A DNA stretch of 64,000 nucleotides. Source: Diadema setosum. Lineage: Eukaryota; Echinodermata; Echinoidea; Diadematoida; Diadematidae. This document shows positions 62,201 to 64,000 of this stretch, piece by piece; position 1 is the stretch's first letter, and every line of letters begins with the position of its first letter. The notes under the pieces were generated by a model, which was not told the origin of the DNA, did not search any database, and saw only the letters and a program-made list of their open reading frames with translations. The DNA is taken from positions 20,058,403-20,122,402 of the forward strand of contig NC_092688.1 in the NCBI RefSeq assembly GCF_964275005.1, read 5' to 3'. The position numbers were made by a program, and so were the translations under genes.

Positions 62201-64000
62201 AAAAGACTAAAGTCCTCATCAAAACACTTATATTTTTGTATTCAAATCTTTTCCTGGAAGAAAGAAAGAAAGAAAAAAAAAAATATCTGTAGAGAGTTGG
62301 TACTGATTGGTACAGGCTGTGCTGATATGGCCATGGGGTAGCGTAGTCATGAATTTTGCCTTTTATGCTATACAATGTCACCTTGAAATCTCTCCTTGTG
62401 CACAGAGATTTTACCTGTTATAAGCATTTATACCTGCCCAATACGTAAAGGAATAGTCATGTAGTTTGCATCAAAGATTGTCAGTATTCAGCAGTATCAA
62501 TTTTGTTTGTAATACCAAGCATTCAGGAAAACGCAAAATGATTGTTCAGGATATTTTTGAGCATTGCTTTGCTAATTGTGTGTAGAATCAGAATACAGAA
62601 CCATTTGTTGTTACCAGCGGGAAAACTCACACGTGATTGCCAATTAGTGTGTTTTTTTTTTCCCCATATGAACTTAAAAAGCATCTTTTTAGATCAAAGA
62701 ATGATAGTCCCTGCTGTGTGTCATCAAGTGCATATGATATAATATGTCTCACTGATGGAAATACAAATGCAGCAAATTAATCAGCAATTTAACACAAGGT
62801 AATTTGTGTGCAAAGTGTGGGAACATCTCAACAGATTGCATTTGATGTTGAAAAATATAACGATGTCCCCAAAAAATCATGCCTGACACCAATGTGCAGG
62901 AGTGCGCATTTGCACCCTCAGTTTTGTGCTAATCAAGGGTGCAAACATGCACCATAAAAATTAATACATTATTGTCAATTAAACATTTGGACCACGAGTA
63001 CCAAGGTTTTATTCGTAAGATCAAACTTACACTCTAATGGATATGTCCGCTTCTTTGTAGACCACAAATATAGATATTAAGAGATTTAATTTTCTGCTTG
63101 CATAATAAAAGGTACAAATGTGCACCCCAGGGTGCTGGTATAGGGGCAAATGTATAGGGTGCAAATTTGAACCTTTATTTTTTAGTGTGTAGTGAATGTA
63201 GACATTTTCGCGTGTTGTTAAGTTTGCGATCCAACTGTGATTCGCGAAATTCGTGGAAATCAAACCCTCGCGAAAATAACAGCTTATACAGTATATTGTA
63301 GACATACGTATTAATTCAGACCTTTCCTGAGAATGAATGAACCAGAGACTTCTTTATGATGGAGGGAGAATACATAAAAGATGTCCAGTGAATTCATTTG
63401 GAAAAAAAAATATACACACACACACACAAAAAAAAAATTTTTACAAAATATCCAACTGTTATTCTCGGTACAAAGTGAGAGCAAAGTCTCAAGTGACATG
63501 GGATTTGTTTTTAATTTCTGTTTCAAAAACTGAGGTGTATTGCTGTATTAAAGATTTCAGATACAATGTTGGGAGATATCATTCTTCAACCATGCACAAT
63601 TTTGTGATGTTTGCTAAAGGGATATACTACGTGACCACCCAGCATATATGACCTTTATATCACAATCTCTCTATCACAATCTCCCTCTCTGTCCCTCTAG
63701 GCACTGGCTCATGACTGGAGGACGCCTGACACCATAGCAACAGAAAAGATGGAGAGTCTCTACAGGATATTTGCCCTCTATCATGGTTCTCTGTCCAGGC
63801 TATTGGAGGTGAAATATATATCATGAAATAATTATTGCTCATTATGTCTCTCTTCTCTTTAGAGAGAGAAATTGTACATGTATTGTATGTGTTCAACAAC
63901 TTGTCAAGTGATTCCCATACATGGTGAATTAAAACCAAATCCATGTGACCATATCGTCGCTGGGGCGACAAGACCTCGGATCAAAAATTTTGGTGAAAAT
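45222..64000 (+). CDS. HPS4: HPS4 (BLOC-3 subunit), 5' part: 4 exons, residues 1-126, runs off the window
   Basis: Exons: 45222-45244, 50655-50757, 61949-62092, 63701-63808; the next lies beyond 64000. All GT-AG and the frame is continuous. Translation: MAAEYTKRLVALGQMFFVYD, then HSVVVKEEDDPKDAIAYFYP, CMVSGQLMGMVNFLK, KVYKLRKMKVTTKHEGAFTL and IFALYHGSLSRLLE. It follows human HPS4 block by block ([66 protein letters not shown]). Known role: HPS4 pairs with HPS1 to form BLOC-3, the guanine-nucleotide exchange factor for Rab32/Rab38 in lysosome-related organelle biogenesis. The visible part is the first longin-type domain. Introns 1 and 2 are 5.4 and 11.2 kb. Confidence 0.9.
45245..46548. other. 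HPS4 intron 1, first part
   Basis: No exon or clear repeat recognised. GGTGGTGG/GTAGTAGTAGG simple repeats lie near 45590-45625. Confidence 0.45.
46549..46906. mobile_element. TTAA-flanked MITE, family 7 copy b (358 bp, intact)
   Basis: AGGCATTACAG…CATTTGCACATGAAAC to AACGGTAAATAATACCT, flanked by TTCA (mutated) and TTAA. It aligns with 34376-34487 joined to 35151-35406, and so shows the site before the 34488-35150 insertion. Confidence 0.8.
47935..48433. mobile_element. GC-rich nested foldback (CCCCGTTTACAGTGC…GCAGTGTAAACGG)
   Basis: The left end CCCCGTTTACAGTGCGAGGC is the complement of the right end GAGCCCAGCAGTGTAAACGG. Several GGCCGCGGCC palindromes and AGTGTAAA/GTGTAAACGC words recur inside. 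Open frames here are by-products of the GC content. Confidence 0.65.
48434..50654. other. HPS4 intron 1, last part
   Basis: Two ~28-bp direct repeats of CTCATTCCAC(G/T)TGAGAGC at 48600-48655; (TTG)9-T-G run at 48858-48906; C14 run near 49111; A17 run near 49709. No exon seen before 50655. Confidence 0.5.
50655..50757 (+). CDS. HPS4: HPS4 exon 2 (residues 8-42)
   Basis: The acceptor TTTCTGCAG opens the exon and the donor is AGA|GTGAGT. It encodes LVALGQMFFVYDHSVVVKEE and DDPKDAIAYFYPPR, the first longin strand and helix of HPS4. Confidence 0.93.
51472..51510. repeat. (TTTTG)n microsatellite
   Basis: About seven units with one change, in HPS4 intron 2. Confidence 0.9.
51961..52511. mobile_element. 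TTAA MITE with AGGTAGGG ends, family 8 copy a (551 bp)
   Basis: AGGTAGGGAATCCC at the left and the inverted AGGTAGGGAATACC at the right, flanked by TTAA (51957-51960 and 52512-52515). The same element occurs in the opposite orientation at 57947-58494. Confidence 0.9.
53165..53214. repeat. (GT)n(CTGT)n microsatellite
   Basis: GT units followed by about seven CTGT units, in HPS4 intron 2. Confidence 0.9.
53601..53751. repeat. Long hairpin (~70-bp arms)
   Basis: TTATATTGGATGGC…GGGATACCAGGGAGTATTGC is answered by GCAATATTCCCTGGTATTCC…GCCATCCAATATAAT; the loop is near 53676. In HPS4 intron 2. Confidence 0.85.
53993..54100. repeat. Near-perfect hairpin (~50-bp arms, 7-base loop)
   Basis: The left arm GTTATCCCCTGCTTGTTCACG…CTACGGTCTGGTG, loop CCATTAT, right arm CACCAGACCGTAG…GAACAAGCAGGGGGTAAC. 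Only a few mismatches. Confidence 0.9.
54714..54816. repeat. (ATTGT)n-type minisatellite
   Basis: TATTGTATTG units mixed with TACATTGTAATG palindromes over about 100 bp. Confidence 0.9.
55115..57734. mobile_element. 2.6-kb TIR element with seven copies of GGTAACGTATCTGAC
   Basis: The left end GGGCCATTCTCCGATAAAGC and the inverted right end GGGCCATTCTCCAATAAAGC match for about 25 bp, with ATAT next to both ends. The 15-mer GGTAACGTATCTGAC or a one-base-shorter form occurs at 55716, 56108, 56939, 56963, 57130 and 57322, and inverted at 55328-55341. No long open frame, so non-autonomous. It contains a diverged family 1 copy (56665-56860). In HPS4 intron 2. Confidence 0.8.
57737..58842. mobile_element. 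TIR element family 6 copy b, interrupted and 3'-truncated
   Basis: It starts TGTGACCCTGCATCACAAAG, two bases after the 2.6-kb element. It follows 31847-32400 closely on both sides of the 57947-58494 insertion, then loses similarity after ATTTTATGATCCCACACTTA. Confidence 0.85.
57947..58494. mobile_element. TTAA MITE family 8 copy b (548 bp), nested
   Basis: AGGTAGGGGATACC at the left and the inverted AGGTAGGGAATCCC at the right, with TTAA at 57943-57946 and 58495-58498. The uninterrupted site CACTTAAATC is seen in family 6 copy a near 32058. Confidence 0.92.
58843..60004. other. HPS4 intron 2, unclassified part
   Basis: No exon recognised. ACAAAGGTTTTTAAT is present twice (about 58850 and 59278). 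GT-rich stretches lie near 59485-59525 and a GGAGG-rich purine stretch at 59905-59985. Confidence 0.45.
60005..60397. mobile_element. Palindromic MITE, family 1 copy b
   Basis: It shares CATACAATTCTGAGAG, GACATCCAAAACAAAGTG and TGGATATCTCAGCCACTTCA with 382-793 in the same order, and ends ATATACCATCCCATT. Confidence 0.8.
61577..61750. mobile_element. MITE with CAGGGCTGCCA ends (174 bp)
   Basis: The left end CAGGGCTGCCATC and the inverted right end CAGGGCTGCCAAC share inner words (GAGAGTGAGACTC). CATTAA flanks both sides (61571-61576 and 61751-61756). hAT-like ends; the duplication is shorter than the usual 8 bp. Confidence 0.8.
61949..62092 (+). CDS. HPS4: HPS4 exon 3 (residues 43-90)
   Basis: The acceptor is CGACAG and the donor CTG|GTAGGA; 144 nt, phase 0 at both ends. 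It encodes VPVETQCMVSGQLMGMVNFL and KVYKLRKMKVTTKHEGAFTL. Confidence 0.93.
62093..63700. other. HPS4 intron 3
   Basis: A-rich tract at 62263-62284; short GGTGCA/TGCACC inverted words near 62900-63180; a family 5 fragment at 63205-63293; (CA)n at 63413-63427. Ends in a CT-rich tract and TAG. Confidence 0.5.
63701..63808 (+). CDS. HPS4: HPS4 exon 4 (residues 91-126)
   Basis: The acceptor CCCTCTAG follows a long CT tract; the donor is GAG|GTGAAA. It encodes ALAHDWRTPDTIATEKMESL and YRIFALYHGSLSRLLE, matching the human [21 protein letters not shown] region. Confidence 0.92.
63809..64000. other. Start of HPS4 intron 4
   Basis: Begins GTGAAAT; no further exon before the window ends. Confidence 0.7.

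Overview
The window is nuclear DNA of an intron-rich, AT-rich animal. The protein matches and the dense load of short palindromic DNA elements suggest a marine invertebrate, most plausibly a deuterostome such as an echinoderm. That placement is an inference from sequence character; no search was possible.

Four protein-coding genes can be assembled exon by exon, each with GT-AG junctions and a reading frame that closes exactly. (1) ANKRD13, minus strand, 19149 down to 4423: 12 coding exons, 1968 nt, 655 aa, an ankyrin-repeat ubiquitin-binding endocytic adaptor with four C-terminal UIM-like helices. (2) UQCR10, plus strand, 25392-27199: 2 exons, 71 aa, the small QCR9-type subunit of mitochondrial complex III. 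(3) SLX1, minus strand, 44952 down to 33571: 6 exons, 294 aa, the GIY-YIG catalytic subunit of the SLX1-SLX4 structure-specific nuclease, with its C-terminal zinc finger. (4) HPS4, plus strand, 45222 to beyond the right edge: 4 exons, the first 126 aa of the BLOC-3 subunit. SLX1 and HPS4 are head to head, with start codons 269 bp apart, so they probably share a divergent promoter. The genes have no evident common pathway.

Layout: 1-4422 is the 3' flank of ANKRD13 with several short repeats; 4423-19149 is ANKRD13; 19150-25391 is intergenic and includes a 1.4-kb foldback element; 25392-27199 is UQCR10; 27200-33570 is its 3' region and repeats; 33571-44952 is SLX1; 44953-45221 is the shared promoter; 45222-64000 is the 5' part of HPS4, whose second intron (11.2 kb) is full of nested elements.

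Most of the non-coding DNA that can be interpreted is made of non-autonomous DNA transposons (MITEs and foldback elements), one fragment of a CR1/L2-type LINE, and microsatellites. No transposase gene was seen. The most unusual structures are: a 2.6-kb terminal-inverted-repeat element at 55115-57734 that carries seven scattered copies of one 15-bp motif; two nested insertions whose empty sites lie elsewhere in the same window; and a ~1-kb repeat family loaded with direct repeats of the nuclear-receptor half-site. No tRNA, rRNA, CRISPR array or viral gene was recognised.
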